64,000 nt of DNA from Clostridia bacterium (lineage in GTDB: Bacteria; Bacillota; Clostridia; Lachnospirales; Lachnospiraceae), in contig SAAB01000001.1 in NCBI GenBank assembly GCA_009929615.1, forward strand, positions 124,001-188,000. Reading direction: 5' to 3'. Made by a program: the position numbers and the translations under genes. The notes below the pieces were generated by a model. That model was not told the origin of the DNA and made no database searches. It saw only the letters and a list, made by a program, of their open reading frames with translations. Below are positions 37,875-47,199 of this stretch, in pieces (within the stretch, counting starts at the first letter, position 1; every line of letters starts with the position of its first letter).

Positions 37875-39125
37875 ATGACACATGAACGAACTATGAAAAA
37901 TGGCATCCGGGTCATTATGGAAGAAATGCCCCATTACCGTTCGGTTTCGATTGGCATATGGGTTAAAGTGGGCTCCATGTATGAGAAGATTGAAAATAAC
38001 GGTATGGCCCATGTTATTGAACATATGCTTTTTAAGGGTACATCCCGGCGGACAGCGGCAGATATTGCCAATGAGATGACGGCAGTGGGTGGAAATACAG
38101 ACGCTTTTACCTGTAAGGACTGTACCTGCTATTACGCAAAAACACTTGATATTTATGCAGAACAGGCGATAGATATACTTGGAGATATGCTGTGTGACTC
38201 CTTGTTTGATGAAACAGAATTAAAAAAGGAAATCGGAGTCATTCTGGAAGAGATAGATATGTATGAAGATTCTCCCGAGGATTTGGTTCATGAGCATCTG
38301 CAGATGGAGGCCTGGAAGAATCATCCTTTAGGATATCTCATATCCGGTCAGAAGAAACAGGTGGCTTCTTTTACAAGAGAACAGGTATTAGAATTCTTTA
38401 GACAATATTATGTTGGAGAGAATATTGTTATTGCTGTTGCCGGACATTTTGAAGAAAATCAGATGTATGACTGGTTATGTACCCATTTTGAACGAATACC
38501 AAAGGGAGAAAGGGCTCTGTTAGGGGCTGCTCCACAGTTTAAGCCCATTTTATGGACGAAGAGTAAGAATATTGAGCAGAATCATATCTGCCTGGCATTT
38601 GACTGCTGTACGGTGCTGAGTGAAGAACGGTATATTATGACTGTAGCTAATAATCTTTTTGGGGGCAATGTAAATTCCCGTTTATTCATGAAGATTAGAG
38701 ATGAACTTGGCCTGGCCTATTCGATTTATTCCTATGGAAGTTCCTACGAGCAGGCAGGAATGTTTCAGGTATATGCGGCCATGCAGCCGTCACAGACAGA
38801 AGCGGTAATGGAAGCCGTATTTAAAGAAATTGAACGAATGGCTCTCCATGGTGTTAAGGAAGAAGAATTGAGGATTGCTATACAGCAGATAAAAGCTGAG
38901 ATGATTCTGGGCTATGAAAACAGCTATAATCGGATGGGTGCTCAGGGGAAGTCCCTTCTTATCCGAAATAAAGAGGTTCCATTGGAAGAAGATTTAGAAA
39001 AGATATGCAGTGTGAGCTGTGCGGATGTTCAGCAGTTTTTTAAAAAATATTTCAGACGTGAAGATTGTGCCATCGCTGTTGTTGGCGATTTGAATAATAT
39101 TAAGAACAAGAAATACAGGATTTAA
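37875..39125 (+). CDS. M16-family zinc metallopeptidase (processing-peptidase-like)
   Basis: 416 aa. The inverted zinc motif HVIEH (H46-x-x-E49-H50) followed by MLFKGT is diagnostic for M16 peptidases, and a distal glutamate in the ELKKEIGVILEEIDMYEDSP segment is the expected third ligand. A second, inactive M16 half (DELGLAYSIYSYGSSYEQ) follows. It corresponds to the bacterial YmxG/MlpA group, which in Bacillus lies next to pnp; here pnp is 7 kb away. Substrate unknown; no signal peptide. GAGG precedes the ATG. DUF1700 follows after 11 bases. Confidence 0.9.
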   Translation: MTHERTMKNGIRVIMEEMPHYRSVSIGIWVKVGSMYEKIENNGMAHVIEHMLFKGTSRRTAADIANEMTAVGGNTDAFTCKDCTCYYAKTLDIYAEQAIDILGDMLCDSLFDETELKKEIGVILEEIDMYEDSPEDLVHEHLQMEAWKNHPLGYLISGQKKQVASFTREQVLEFFRQYYVGENIVIAVAGHFEENQMYDWLCTHFERIPKGERALLGAAPQFKPILWTKSKNIEQNHICLAFDCCTVLSEERYIMTVANNLFGGNVNSRLFMKIRDELGLAYSIYSYGSSYEQAGMFQVYAAMQPSQTEAVMEAVFKEIERMALHGVKEEELRIAIQQIKAEMILGYENSYNRMGAQGKSLLIRNKEVPLEEDLEKICSVSCADVQQFFKKYFRREDCAIAVVGDLNNIKNKKYRI

Positions 39126-39136
39126 AAGGAGGAACT

Positions 39137-39565
39137 ATGACAAAACAGGGATTTTTATTAGAACTTCAGGCTGCCCTGGCGGAAGAATTGTCGGATGCAC
39201 AGGTCTATGAACAGGTAAATTATTATAGCAATTATATCGATGAACAGATGGGATTAGGACGCAGTGAGTCTGAGGTTCTTCAAGAGCTTGGAGATGCCCG
39301 GCTGATTGCCAGAACGGTTATCGACGGTATTGAGCAGGACAGTGCAGGCTATACGATTCATACAGGGACAACCTATACCAGTGAAGAGGCTTCTATGGAG
39401 CCGGATTGGAAAGTGAAGATGAAAGCCTACGGATGTCTGGGGTTAGTTCTCATTGTTATTTTTCTTGTAATCGCTTTAGTGACCCGGTTATTTATCTGGA
39501 TGCTGCCGTCGATTCTTGTTGTTGCTTTGCTTGTGTGGATATTTAAGCAGTTGAACGGACGTTAG
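39137..39565 (+). CDS. DUF1700 (HAAS-type) membrane protein
   Basis: 142 aa. Residues 1 to about 70 form a small helical domain (FLLELQAALAEELSDAQVYE, QELGDARLIARTVIDG) of the DUF1700/HAAS type, then a linker and two closely spaced hydrophobic helices at about 95-135. In related proteins the helical domain often goes with PadR regulators; none is present here. It is between an M16 peptidase gene and rlmH with short spacing, so co-transcribed. Function unknown. Confidence 0.8.
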   Translation: MTKQGFLLELQAALAEELSDAQVYEQVNYYSNYIDEQMGLGRSESEVLQELGDARLIARTVIDGIEQDSAGYTIHTGTTYTSEEASMEPDWKVKMKAYGCLGLVLIVIFLVIALVTRLFIWMLPSILVVALLVWIFKQLNGR

Positions 39566-39581
39566 AATACGGGAGAATTGG

Positions 39582-40061
39582 ATGAAAATTACGATTATTT
39601 GTGTGGGTAAAGTTAAAGAAAAGTTTTACAGAATGGCTTTGGATGAATACGCAAAACGCCTGAGCCGTTACTGCAAACTGGAAATTCTCGAACTGGAAGA
39701 TGAAAAGACACCGGACCGGGCCAGTGACCACGAGATGACCCTGATTAAGGACAAAGAGGGCGAACGTATTTTAAAAGCCATTAAGAAAGATGGTACAGTG
39801 ATTGCCCTTGCCATTGAAGGCAGAAAACTTTCCTCAGAAGGACTGGCGAAGAAAATTTCTTCTCTGGGTGTGCAGGGCGAAAGCCACATTCAATTTATCA
39901 TCGGAGGTTCACTGGGACTTTCGGAGAATGTACTAAAAACAGCGGATATGCTTTTGAGTTTTTCAGAGATGACCTTTCCCCATCAGCTCATGCGGGTGAT
40001 ACTTTTGGAACAGATTTACCGAAGTTATCGTATTATACAGGGAGAACCCTATCATAAATAA
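39582..40061 (+). CDS. rlmH: 23S rRNA (pseudouridine1915-N3)-methyltransferase
   Basis: SPOUT-class methyltransferase acting on helix 69 of 23S rRNA in assembled 70S ribosomes. 159 aa, standard length. The SAM-binding knot is visible as FIIGGSLGLSENVL and the C-terminal FPHQLMRVILLEQIYRSYRI...YHK is diagnostic. GGGAG precedes the ATG. It ends the M16-DUF1700-rlmH group; a promoter for carB follows. Confidence 0.97.
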   Translation: MKITIICVGKVKEKFYRMALDEYAKRLSRYCKLEILELEDEKTPDRASDHEMTLIKDKEGERILKAIKKDGTVIALAIEGRKLSSEGLAKKISSLGVQGESHIQFIIGGSLGLSENVLKTADMLLSFSEMTFPHQLMRVILLEQIYRSYRIIQGEPYHK

Positions 40062-40069
40062 AAAATACA

Positions 40070-40098
40070 TTGCTAGTCTATCTTATTTAATGTATAAT
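40070..40098 (+). promoter_or_regulatory. Promoter for carB
   Basis: TTGCTA at 40070-40075, 17-base spacer, TATAAT at 40093-40098. The palindrome at 40099-40118 follows directly. Confidence 0.65.
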
Positions 40099-40118
40099 AT
40101 TTGTAATAATTTACAAAT
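40099..40118. promoter_or_regulatory. Palindrome at the carB transcription start
   Basis: ATTTGTAA (40099-40106), TAAT, TTACAAAT (40111-40118): perfect 8-base arms starting on the base after the -10 box. A related palindrome sits in the same position at guaB. A protein bound here would block transcription; alternatively it is a weak 5' hairpin of the mRNA. Confidence 0.55.
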
Positions 40119-40142
40119 TTATACAAATTGGGAGGAAGAAAG

Positions 40143-43100
40143 ATGTCACAGAGAAAAGATATCCACAAAGTGCTTATTATAGGTTCCGGTCCGATTATTA
40201 TTGGACAGGCATGTGAATTTGATTATTCAGGAACACAGGCATGTAAAGCCCTCAGAAAATTAGGTTATGAGATTGTATTAGTCAACTCTAATCCGGCGAC
40301 CATTATGACGGATCCGGAGACAGCTGACGTTACTTATATTGAACCGCTTAATGTTGAGCGGATTGAGCAGATTATTGCCAAAGAAAGACCAGATGCCCTT
40401 TTGCCGAATCTCGGCGGCCAGTCGGGTCTTAATTTATGCTCTGAGCTTGCAAAAGCAGGCATTCTTGAGAAATATAAGGTTCAGGTTATCGGTGTTCAGG
40501 TGGATGCCATTGAACGTGGTGAAGACCGTATGGAATTTAAGAAGACTATGAATGAGCTTGGTATTGAGATGGCCCGCAGTGAAGTGGCATATTCCGTTGA
40601 AGGAGCTTTGGAAATTGCAGAAGAATTAGGTTATCCGGTTGTTCTTCGTCCGGCTTATACCATGGGCGGAGCCGGCGGCGGTCTTGTTTACAATGTTGAA
40701 GAGTTAAAAACAGTCTGTGCCAGAGGACTTCAGGCCAGTCTCATTGGTGAGGTTCTCGTTGAGGAATCTATTCTTGGATGGGAAGAGCTGGAATTAGAAG
40801 TTGTCCGTGATGCGGATAATAACATGATTACGGTATGTTTCATTGAGAATATTGACCCTCTCGGTGTTCACACCGGCGATTCTTTCTGTGCAGCACCGAT
40901 GCTGACGATTTCTGAAGAGGTTCAGAAACGTTTACAGGAAAAGTCTTATAAGATTGTAGAATCGATTGAGGTTATCGGTGGAACCAATGTACAGTGGGCT
41001 CATGACCCTGAAACGGACAGAGATATTATTATTGAAATCAACCCAAGAACCTCCCGTTCCTCTGCATTGGCTTCCAAAGCAACCGGATTCCCAATTGCCC
41101 TTGTATCTGCTATGCTGGCAACGGGTCTTAGGTTAGCAGATATTCCATGTGGCAAGTACGGAACTCTGGATAAATATGTTCCGGATGGCGACTATGTTGT
41201 TATTAAATTTGCCCGCTGGGCCTTTGAAAAGTTTAAAGGTGTGGAAGATAAGCTGGGTACTCAGATGCGTGCTGTTGGCGAAGTTATGAGTATTGGTAAG
41301 AACTATAAAGAAGCTTTCCAGAAAGCCATTCGAAGCCTTGAGATTGGTCGGGCCGGTCTTGGACATGCGGCAGACTTTGATACAAAATCTAAAGAGGAAC
41401 TTCTTCGCATGCTGATGACACCGACCAGTGAACGTCATTTTATTATGTATGAGGCACTGAGAAAAGGTGCCACAGTTGATGAGATTTTCGATATTACAAA
41501 AGTCAAACATTATTTCATTGAGCAGATGAAAGAACTTGTGGAAGAGGAAGAAGCCTTAGCTGCATCCAAAGGCCAGCTGCCGTCGGATGAAGCTCTGATT
41601 TCTGCAAAGAAGAGCGGATTCTCCGACAAATACCTGAGTCAGATTCTGGAAGTCAGCGAAGATGATATTCGAAATAAACGTCTTGCTATCGGACTGGAGG
41701 AACGCTGGGAAGGTGTTCATGTCAGCGGTACACAGGATAGTGCTTACTACTATTCGACATATATTGGCGAAGATAAGAATCCAATCAGCAGTGGAAAGCC
41801 AAAGATTATGATTCTCGGTGGTGGACCAAACAGAATCGGTCAGGGTATTGAATTCGATTACTGCTGTGTTCATGCATCCCTCGCTTTAAAGAAATTAGGA
41901 TTTGATACAATCATTGTAAACTGTAATCCTGAAACAGTTTCTACAGATTATGATACATCAGATAAACTCTATTTTGAACCATTGACTCTGGAAGATGTTC
42001 TGAGTATTTATAACAAAGAAAAACCAGTGGGTGTCATCGCTCAGTTTGGTGGTCAGACACCATTGAATCTTGCCGATGATTTGGAAAGAAACGGTGTAAA
42101 GATTCTTGGTACAGCACCATCCGTTATTGATTTGGCTGAGGATAGAGACTTGTTCCGTGCAATGATGGAAAAATTAGAGATTCCTATGCCTGAGTCAGGA
42201 ATGGCTGTTAATGTGGAAGAAGCATTGGAGATTGCAGAGGGTATTGGATATCCTGTAATGGTTCGTCCTTCATATGTTCTTGGTGGACGTGGTATGGAAG
42301 TTGTTTATGATGCTGACAGTATGGCAGGTTATATGAAAGCAGCCGTTGGTGTAACACCGGACCGTCCGATTCTTATTGACCGTTTTCTTGGTCATGCGAC
42401 GGAATGTGAGGCAGATGCTATCAGTGATGGTACTCATGCTTTTGTTCCGGCAGTTATGGAACATATTGAACTTGCCGGCGTTCATTCCGGTGATTCAGCC
42501 TGCATCATTCCATCCAAACATCTTTCAGATGAGAATGTTGAGACAATTAAAGAATATACCCGTAAGATTGCAGAAGAGATGCATGTTAAAGGGCTTATGA
42601 ATATGCAGTACGCCATTGAGAATGGAAAAGTTTTTGTTTTAGAGGCCAATCCAAGAGCTTCAAGAACAGTTCCGCTGGTATCTAAGGTATGCAATATCCG
42701 TATGGTACCACTGGCTATTGATATTGTAACTTCTGAATTGACAGGAAGACCATCACCGGTGCCGGAACTTAAGGAAAAACACATTCCATATTATGGCGTT
42801 AAGGAAGCGGTATTCCCATTTAATATGTTCCAGGAGGTAGACCCGGTACTCGGACCTGAAATGCGTTCCACAGGTGAGGTTCTCGGACTTTCCGAATCCT
42901 ATGGCGAAGCGTTTTGTAAGGCCCAGGAAGCAACCCAGACCAAGCTTCCTTTAGGTGGTACAGTGCTTATTACCGTATGTGATAAAGATAAGCCGGAAGT
43001 TGTCGAAGTTGCTAAAGCTTTTAACGAAGCAGGATTTAAAATCATGGCATCAAAACATACCTGTAAACTCATTCAGGAGGCTGGAATTGAAGCTGAGATG

Positions 43101-43367
43101 GTAAACAAACTTCAGGAAGGCCGTCCAAATATTCTTGACTTAATTATGAATGGTAAGATTGATTTAATTATTAATACACCGGTTGGTCAGGAACGAAAAG
43201 CAGATGACAGCTATCTGCGTAAGGCAGCAATCAAGAAGAAAGTACCTTATATGACAACCATGGCTGCAGCTAAGGCAACAGCAAGTGGTATCATAGCTGT
43301 TAATAAGCGTGGTAATAGCGACGTAATATCCTTACAGGAATTCCATAGTCAGATTAAAGAAAAATAA
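40143..43367 (+). CDS. carB: Carbamoyl-phosphate synthase large subunit
   Basis: Makes carbamoyl phosphate from bicarbonate, ammonia (from the CarA glutaminase) and 2 ATP, for pyrimidines and arginine. 1074 aa, full length. Two homologous halves each hold a pre-ATP-grasp (IGSGPIIIGQACEFDYSGTQ; LGGGPNRIGQGIEFDYCC) and an ATP-grasp domain (VLRPAYTMGGAGGG; VRPSYVLGGRGMEVVY), followed by a C-terminal MGS-like allosteric domain (PVGQERKADDSYLRKAA). The start at 40143 follows GGGAGGAAG. carA is absent on both sides. It is monocistronic with a terminator. Confidence 0.96.
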   Translation: MSQRKDIHKVLIIGSGPIIIGQACEFDYSGTQACKALRKLGYEIVLVNSNPATIMTDPETADVTYIEPLNVERIEQIIAKERPDALLPNLGGQSGLNLCSELAKAGILEKYKVQVIGVQVDAIERGEDRMEFKKTMNELGIEMARSEVAYSVEGALEIAEELGYPVVLRPAYTMGGAGGGLVYNVEELKTVCARGLQASLIGEVLVEESILGWEELELEVVRDADNNMITVCFIENIDPLGVHTGDSFCAAPMLTISEEVQKRLQEKSYKIVESIEVIGGTNVQWAHDPETDRDIIIEINPRTSRSSALASKATGFPIALVSAMLATGLRLADIPCGKYGTLDKYVPDGDYVVIKFARWAFEKFKGVEDKLGTQMRAVGEVMSIGKNYKEAFQKAIRSLEIGRAGLGHAADFDTKSKEELLRMLMTPTSERHFIMYEALRKGATVDEIFDITKVKHYFIEQMKELVEEEEALAASKGQLPSDEALISAKKSGFSDKYLSQILEVSEDDIRNKRLAIGLEERWEGVHVSGTQDSAYYYSTYIGEDKNPISSGKPKIMILGGGPNRIGQGIEFDYCCVHASLALKKLGFDTIIVNCNPETVSTDYDTSDKLYFEPLTLEDVLSIYNKEKPVGVIAQFGGQTPLNLADDLERNGVKILGTAPSVIDLAEDRDLFRAMMEKLEIPMPESGMAVNVEEALEIAEGIGYPVMVRPSYVLGGRGMEVVYDADSMAGYMKAAVGVTPDRPILIDRFLGHATECEADAISDGTHAFVPAVMEHIELAGVHSGDSACIIPSKHLSDENVETIKEYTRKIAEEMHVKGLMNMQYAIENGKVFVLEANPRASRTVPLVSKVCNIRMVPLAIDIVTSELTGRPSPVPELKEKHIPYYGVKEAVFPFNMFQEVDPVLGPEMRSTGEVLGLSESYGEAFCKAQEATQTKLPLGGTVLITVCDKDKPEVVEVAKAFNEAGFKIMASKHTCKLIQEAGIEAEMVNKLQEGRPNILDLIMNGKIDLIINTPVGQERKADDSYLRKAAIKKKVPYMTTMAAAKATASGIIAVNKRGNSDVISLQEFHSQIKEK

Positions 43368-43381
43368 TATATAGTAAACCC

Positions 43382-43425
43382 AAAGGCGGGAATTCATAAA
43401 TTAATGTGAATTTCTGCCTTTTTTT
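43382..43425 (+). terminator. Terminator after carB
   Basis: Arms 43382-43396 and 43407-43421 form a 15-bp stem (two G-U pairs) followed by a T-run to 43425. Confidence 0.88.
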
Positions 43426-43426
43426 C

Positions 43427-43455
43427 TTGGAAGAACAGGAAGAATGAGGTATACT
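43427..43455 (+). promoter_or_regulatory. Promoter for rsmH
   Basis: TTGGAA at 43427-43432, 17-base spacer, TATACT at 43450-43455. The promoter looks intact although the gene downstream is interrupted. Confidence 0.55.
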
Positions 43456-43491
43456 CTTAGTTATTGATAAAGGAAGTACCAGGAGGAATTC

Positions 43492-44538
43492 ATGGAGAAT
43501 AACGAAGTTAAACATAAAAGGCGTCCACGGTATAAGGGAACCCATCCGAGAAATTATCACGAGAAATATAAGGAACTTCACCCGGAAAAGTATGGTGATA
43601 CGGTTGCAAAGGTTATACAGAAGGGAAGTACGCCGGCAGGAATGCATATTTCCATTTGTGTTCAGGAGATTTTAGATTTCTTTCAGATAAAACCGGGACA
43701 GAGAGGCCTGGATGCAACCCTTGGTTATGGCGGACATACTTTAGAGATGCTGAAATGTCTGAATCATGAGGGGCATATCTACGGTTTGGATGTGGATCCT
43801 ATTGAGTCATCAAAGACAAAAGAACGGCTGGAAAAACTGGGCTATGGTCCGGATATGCTCACAGTGAAGCTTATCAACTTTGCCAATATTGATGAAGTTG
43901 CAGCCGAGGGAGGTCCCTTTGATTTTGTATTAGCGGATTTAGGTGTTTCATCGATGCAGATTGATAATCCGGAAAGAGGATTTTCTTATAAAGTGGATGG
44001 ACCTCTGGACCTTCGGCTGAATCCTGAAAAAGGAATAACAGCTGCTGAGAGATTGGAAGAATCCGACGAAGAAGAGCTTATTGGAATGTTTATGGAAAAT
44101 GCGGATGAGCCCTATGCTGAAGAAATTGCAAAGGCCATTGTCCGGGAGATTCGTCATGGACATAAGATTGATACAACAAAAAGGCTGAGGGATGTTATTG
44201 AGAATGCACTGTCCTTTATTCCGGAGGCTGAGCGAAAAGAGGCTGTAAAGAAGTCTTGTCAAAGGACTTTTTAGGCCCTTCGAATTGATGTAAACAGCGA
44301 GTTTGAGGTACTCTATCAGTTTTTGGAGAAACTGCCACAGGTTTTATCCGATGGCGGGAAAGTCGCTATTTTAACTTTCCATTCAGGAGAAGACCGTCTT
44401 GTAAAAAGGTCCTTTAAAGAATTTTATAAGCAGGGTGTTTATAGAGAAATTTTAAAAGATGTTATTCGACCTTCGGCAGAAGAATGTAATAGAAATCCAC
44501 GAGCCCGTTCAACGAAGATGCGATGGGCTATAAAATAA
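43492..44538 (+). pseudogene. rsmH: rRNA small-subunit methyltransferase RsmH paralogue interrupted by one in-frame TAG
   Basis: RsmH methylates N4 of C1402 of 16S rRNA. The reading frame encodes 260 residues, then TAG at 44272-44274, then continues in the same frame to 44538 with conserved sequence (ALRIDVNSEFEVLY, AILTFHSGEDRLVK, RNPRARSTKMRWAIK). The total, 348 codons, is full length for this N-terminally extended form (RRPRYKGTHPRN). In relatives the site reads RTFQALRIDVN, so TAG replaces CAG: a single C-to-T change. SAM-binding (DATLGYGGHTLEML) and catalytic (LADLGVSSMQID) parts lie before the stop, but the C-terminal part of the methyltransferase core lies after it. The gene is outside the usual division cluster, so a second intact copy may exist. 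Alternatives: sequencing error or suppression. Confidence 0.85.
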
Positions 44539-44549
44539 GGAGTGACAGA

Positions 44550-45215
44550 ATGATTAAGGCATGTATATTTGATTTGGATGGAACATTGGCGGACACTTTA
44601 GAATCCATGTCATCAACGATGAATAAGGTGATAGAACCTTTTGGTTATGAACCTCTTCCAACAGATAATTTCCGCTATTATGCCGGAGATGGGGCCAAGA
44701 CTCTGGTTGAGAGAGCTTTAAAGGATGCAGGAGATAAGGAACTTCAACACTTGGATACTGTCTACAAAGCTTACAGTGAGGTCTTTGACAAAGACTGTAC
44801 TTATAAAGTCAGAGTATTTGATGGTATGCGAGATACTCTTCAAAAACTTAAAGCTCAGGGACTGAAGCTGGCAGTTCTTTCAAACAAACCGCATCCTCAG
44901 ACGATAAAGGTTATTTCGAATCTTTTTGGTGAAGGTCTTTTTGACCATGTTCAAGGACAGCAGGAAGGCATTGAGAAAAAACCAGACCCTTCAGGAGCAC
45001 TGGCTATTGCTAAAGCCTTTGGTTTAGCTACAGATGAGTGTATGTATATTGGCGACACCAATGTGGATATGAAGACAGGAAACCGGGCGGGAATGTATAC
45101 GATTGGTGTACTCTGGGGATTTCGTACAAAAGAAGAATTGTTGGAAAATCATGCTCAGGCACTGGCAGAGCATCCAGAAGATTTGCTCGATTTAGCACTT
45201 TATATTGCAAAATGA
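44550..45215 (+). CDS. HAD-family phosphatase (phosphoglycolate phosphatase-like)
   Basis: 221 aa, HAD subfamily IA with a helical cap. Motif I DLDGTLADT with the nucleophile aspartate near residue 8, motif II LSNKPH, motif III lysine in KKPDPSGAL, and motif IV GDTNVDMKTG are all intact. Resembles Gph/PpaX-type enzymes, but substrate cannot be fixed. The start at 44550 follows AAGGAG; an in-frame ATG inside the 3' end of rsmH is rejected for lack of a site. It follows the broken rsmH by 11 bases and is expected on the same transcript. Confidence 0.9.
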   Translation: MIKACIFDLDGTLADTLESMSSTMNKVIEPFGYEPLPTDNFRYYAGDGAKTLVERALKDAGDKELQHLDTVYKAYSEVFDKDCTYKVRVFDGMRDTLQKLKAQGLKLAVLSNKPHPQTIKVISNLFGEGLFDHVQGQQEGIEKKPDPSGALAIAKAFGLATDECMYIGDTNVDMKTGNRAGMYTIGVLWGFRTKEELLENHAQALAEHPEDLLDLALYIAK

Positions 45216-45277
45216 TTTAAAAGAGTTTAAAATAATAATTATTGTTTTTTCACATACTAGATTTGGAGGCGATAAAG

Positions 45278-47125
45278 ATGTGTGGTATATGTGGCTTCAC
45301 AGGTAAATTACCAGATAGTAAAGAAGTATTGACACGGATGATGGACCGTATTCAGCATAGAGGACCTGACAGTGCTGGTCAGTATATTACAGACAAGGCA
45401 GCATGGGGATTTCGACGTTTGAGTATTATCGATTTAGATAATGGCTCTCAGCCAATGTTTAATGAAGATAATAGCATTGTTATTGTATTTAATGGAGAGA
45501 TTTATAATTACCAGAGCCTTAGAGAAGAATTGATTGCAAAGGGCCATGTGTTTAGTAATCATTCAGACACAGAGGTTTTAGTCCATGGATATGAAGAGTA
45601 TGGAACAGAACTTCCGAAACACTGCCGGGGAATGTTTGCATTCATGATTTATGATTCAAATAAAGATATTGCTTTTGGTGCCAGAGATTATTTTGGTATT
45701 AAACCTTTTTATTATGGATTAATTAACGGAAATCTTGTATTTGGTTCTGAGATTAAAAGTATTTTAGAATATCCGGGATATGAGAAGAAAGTGAATACAG
45801 AAGCTTTAGAGCAGTATCTGACTTTCCAGTATTCCGTTTTACCGGAAACATTTTTTAAAGGCATTTTTAAATTGCCACCTGCACATAGTATTTTGTTTAA
45901 GGATGGCGAAGTGACGATTGAACGTTACTGGGACCCTAAATATGATATTGATGAGAATGCAGATTTTGATGAACTGGTGGATAAGATAGATGCTCAGATG
46001 GAAGAGTCTGTTCAGAGCCATATGATTAGTGATGTAGAAGTTGGTTCTCTTTTATCCAGTGGTATCGATTCAAGCTATATTGCAACGGTTTCAAAAGCGG
46101 ATAAAACTTTTACCGTTGGTTTTGATTATGATAAGTTTAATGAAATATCCTATGCCAAGGATTTATCTGAGAAGATAGGTACTCAGAATTTCAGTAAATT
46201 AATTACAGAAGAAGAGTATTGGAGTGTTCTTCCGGAGATTCAGTATTATATGGACGAGCCTCTGGCAGATGCCTCTTGTGTAGCCCTTTATTTTGTTGAT
46301 AAAACGGCAGCAGAGCATGTTAAGGTTGTTCTTTCAGGCGAAGGTGCTGATGAATTTTTCGGTGGTTATAATATTTATCATGAGCCGGTATCTCTTCATG
46401 GATATCAGAAACTTCCAAAAGGACTTCGACGTCTTATTGGAAAACTGGCTGAGAATGTTATGCCTGAAGGTATGCGTGGACGAAGCTTTTTGATGCGTGG
46501 TGCATTGGACGTGGAACAGCGTTTTATTGGTAATGCTAAGAGATTCTCTGTAAAAGAGCGTAAAAGGATTCTTAAAAATGCCACACCGGCAAAAGCTCCT
46601 TGGAAATTGACAAAACCTTTTTATGATAAGGTGAAGGATGTTGACGATACGACAAAGATGCAGTATATCGATATGAACTTCTGGCTTGTGGGAGATATCC
46701 TTTTAAAAGCGGATAAGATGAGTATGCGTCATTCTCTGGAAACCCGTGTTCCATTTTTGGATAAGAGAGTGTATGAATTATCTAAAACAATTCCGACAAA
46801 ACATAAATTAGCCGGTGGCACAACCAAATATGCACTCCGTAAAGCAGCTGAACGACATATTCCGGAAGCTACAGCTATGAAGAAGAAACTTGGTTTTCCG
46901 GTGCCGATTACATTATGGCTGAAAGAGGATAAATATTATAATCAGGTCAAGGAAGCATTTGAAAGCCCTGCTGCCCAGACGTTTTTTAATACGGATGAGC
47001 TGGTTAAGATGCTGGATGTTCATAAGAGTGGAAAACTTGATAATAGTAAGAAGATTTGGGTCGTTTATATGTTCCTTATGTGGTATGATGTGTATTTTGT
47101 ACATGAGAACCAGTCTTTTATCTAG
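45278..47125 (+). CDS. asnB: Asparagine synthase (glutamine-hydrolysing)
   Basis: Converts aspartate and glutamine to asparagine with ATP. 615 aa. The start MCGICGFTG places the nucleophile Cys2 of the class II glutaminase directly after the initiator Met, which fixes the ATG at 45278 over a start 12 codons upstream. RGPDSAGQ and NGEIYNYQSLREEL belong to the glutaminase domain; the synthetase domain has the PP-loop SLLSSGIDSSYIA at about residue 260 and SGEGADEFFGGY. GGAGG precedes the ATG. Confidence 0.95.
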   Translation: MCGICGFTGKLPDSKEVLTRMMDRIQHRGPDSAGQYITDKAAWGFRRLSIIDLDNGSQPMFNEDNSIVIVFNGEIYNYQSLREELIAKGHVFSNHSDTEVLVHGYEEYGTELPKHCRGMFAFMIYDSNKDIAFGARDYFGIKPFYYGLINGNLVFGSEIKSILEYPGYEKKVNTEALEQYLTFQYSVLPETFFKGIFKLPPAHSILFKDGEVTIERYWDPKYDIDENADFDELVDKIDAQMEESVQSHMISDVEVGSLLSSGIDSSYIATVSKADKTFTVGFDYDKFNEISYAKDLSEKIGTQNFSKLITEEEYWSVLPEIQYYMDEPLADASCVALYFVDKTAAEHVKVVLSGEGADEFFGGYNIYHEPVSLHGYQKLPKGLRRLIGKLAENVMPEGMRGRSFLMRGALDVEQRFIGNAKRFSVKERKRILKNATPAKAPWKLTKPFYDKVKDVDDTTKMQYIDMNFWLVGDILLKADKMSMRHSLETRVPFLDKRVYELSKTIPTKHKLAGGTTKYALRKAAERHIPEATAMKKKLGFPVPITLWLKEDKYYNQVKEAFESPAAQTFFNTDELVKMLDVHKSGKLDNSKKIWVVYMFLMWYDVYFVHENQSFI

Positions 47126-47144
47126 ATGAGCAAATAGATTAAAC

Positions 47145-47177
47145 TTAAACTGCAGCCTGTATCGGGCTGCAGTTTAA
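47145..47177 (+). other. Hairpin between asnB and thiE
   Basis: Perfect 13-bp arms TTAAACTGCAGCC (47145-47157) and GGCTGCAGTTTAA (47165-47177), 7-base loop, but no T-run follows on either strand. It ends 8 bases before the GGGGGA site of thiE, so it may stabilise the asnB 3' end or affect thiE translation. It does not resemble a TPP riboswitch. Confidence 0.6.
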
Positions 47178-47199
47178 CGTTATAGGGGGATAAGAAATC

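Noticed and set aside
40099-40118. GlnR/TnrA site at carB
   Set aside because: The consensus TGTNA-N7-TNACA needs a 17-base span; here TGTAA to TTACA spans 14 bases.
44255-44330. Frameshift between two halves of rsmH
   Set aside because: The two parts are in the same frame (distance 43492 to 44323 is a multiple of three) and the codons after TAG read on as ALRIDVNSEF; it is a nonsense codon, not a frameshift.
47126-47199. TPP riboswitch before thiE
   Set aside because: The 74 bases are too short and hold only a simple palindrome.
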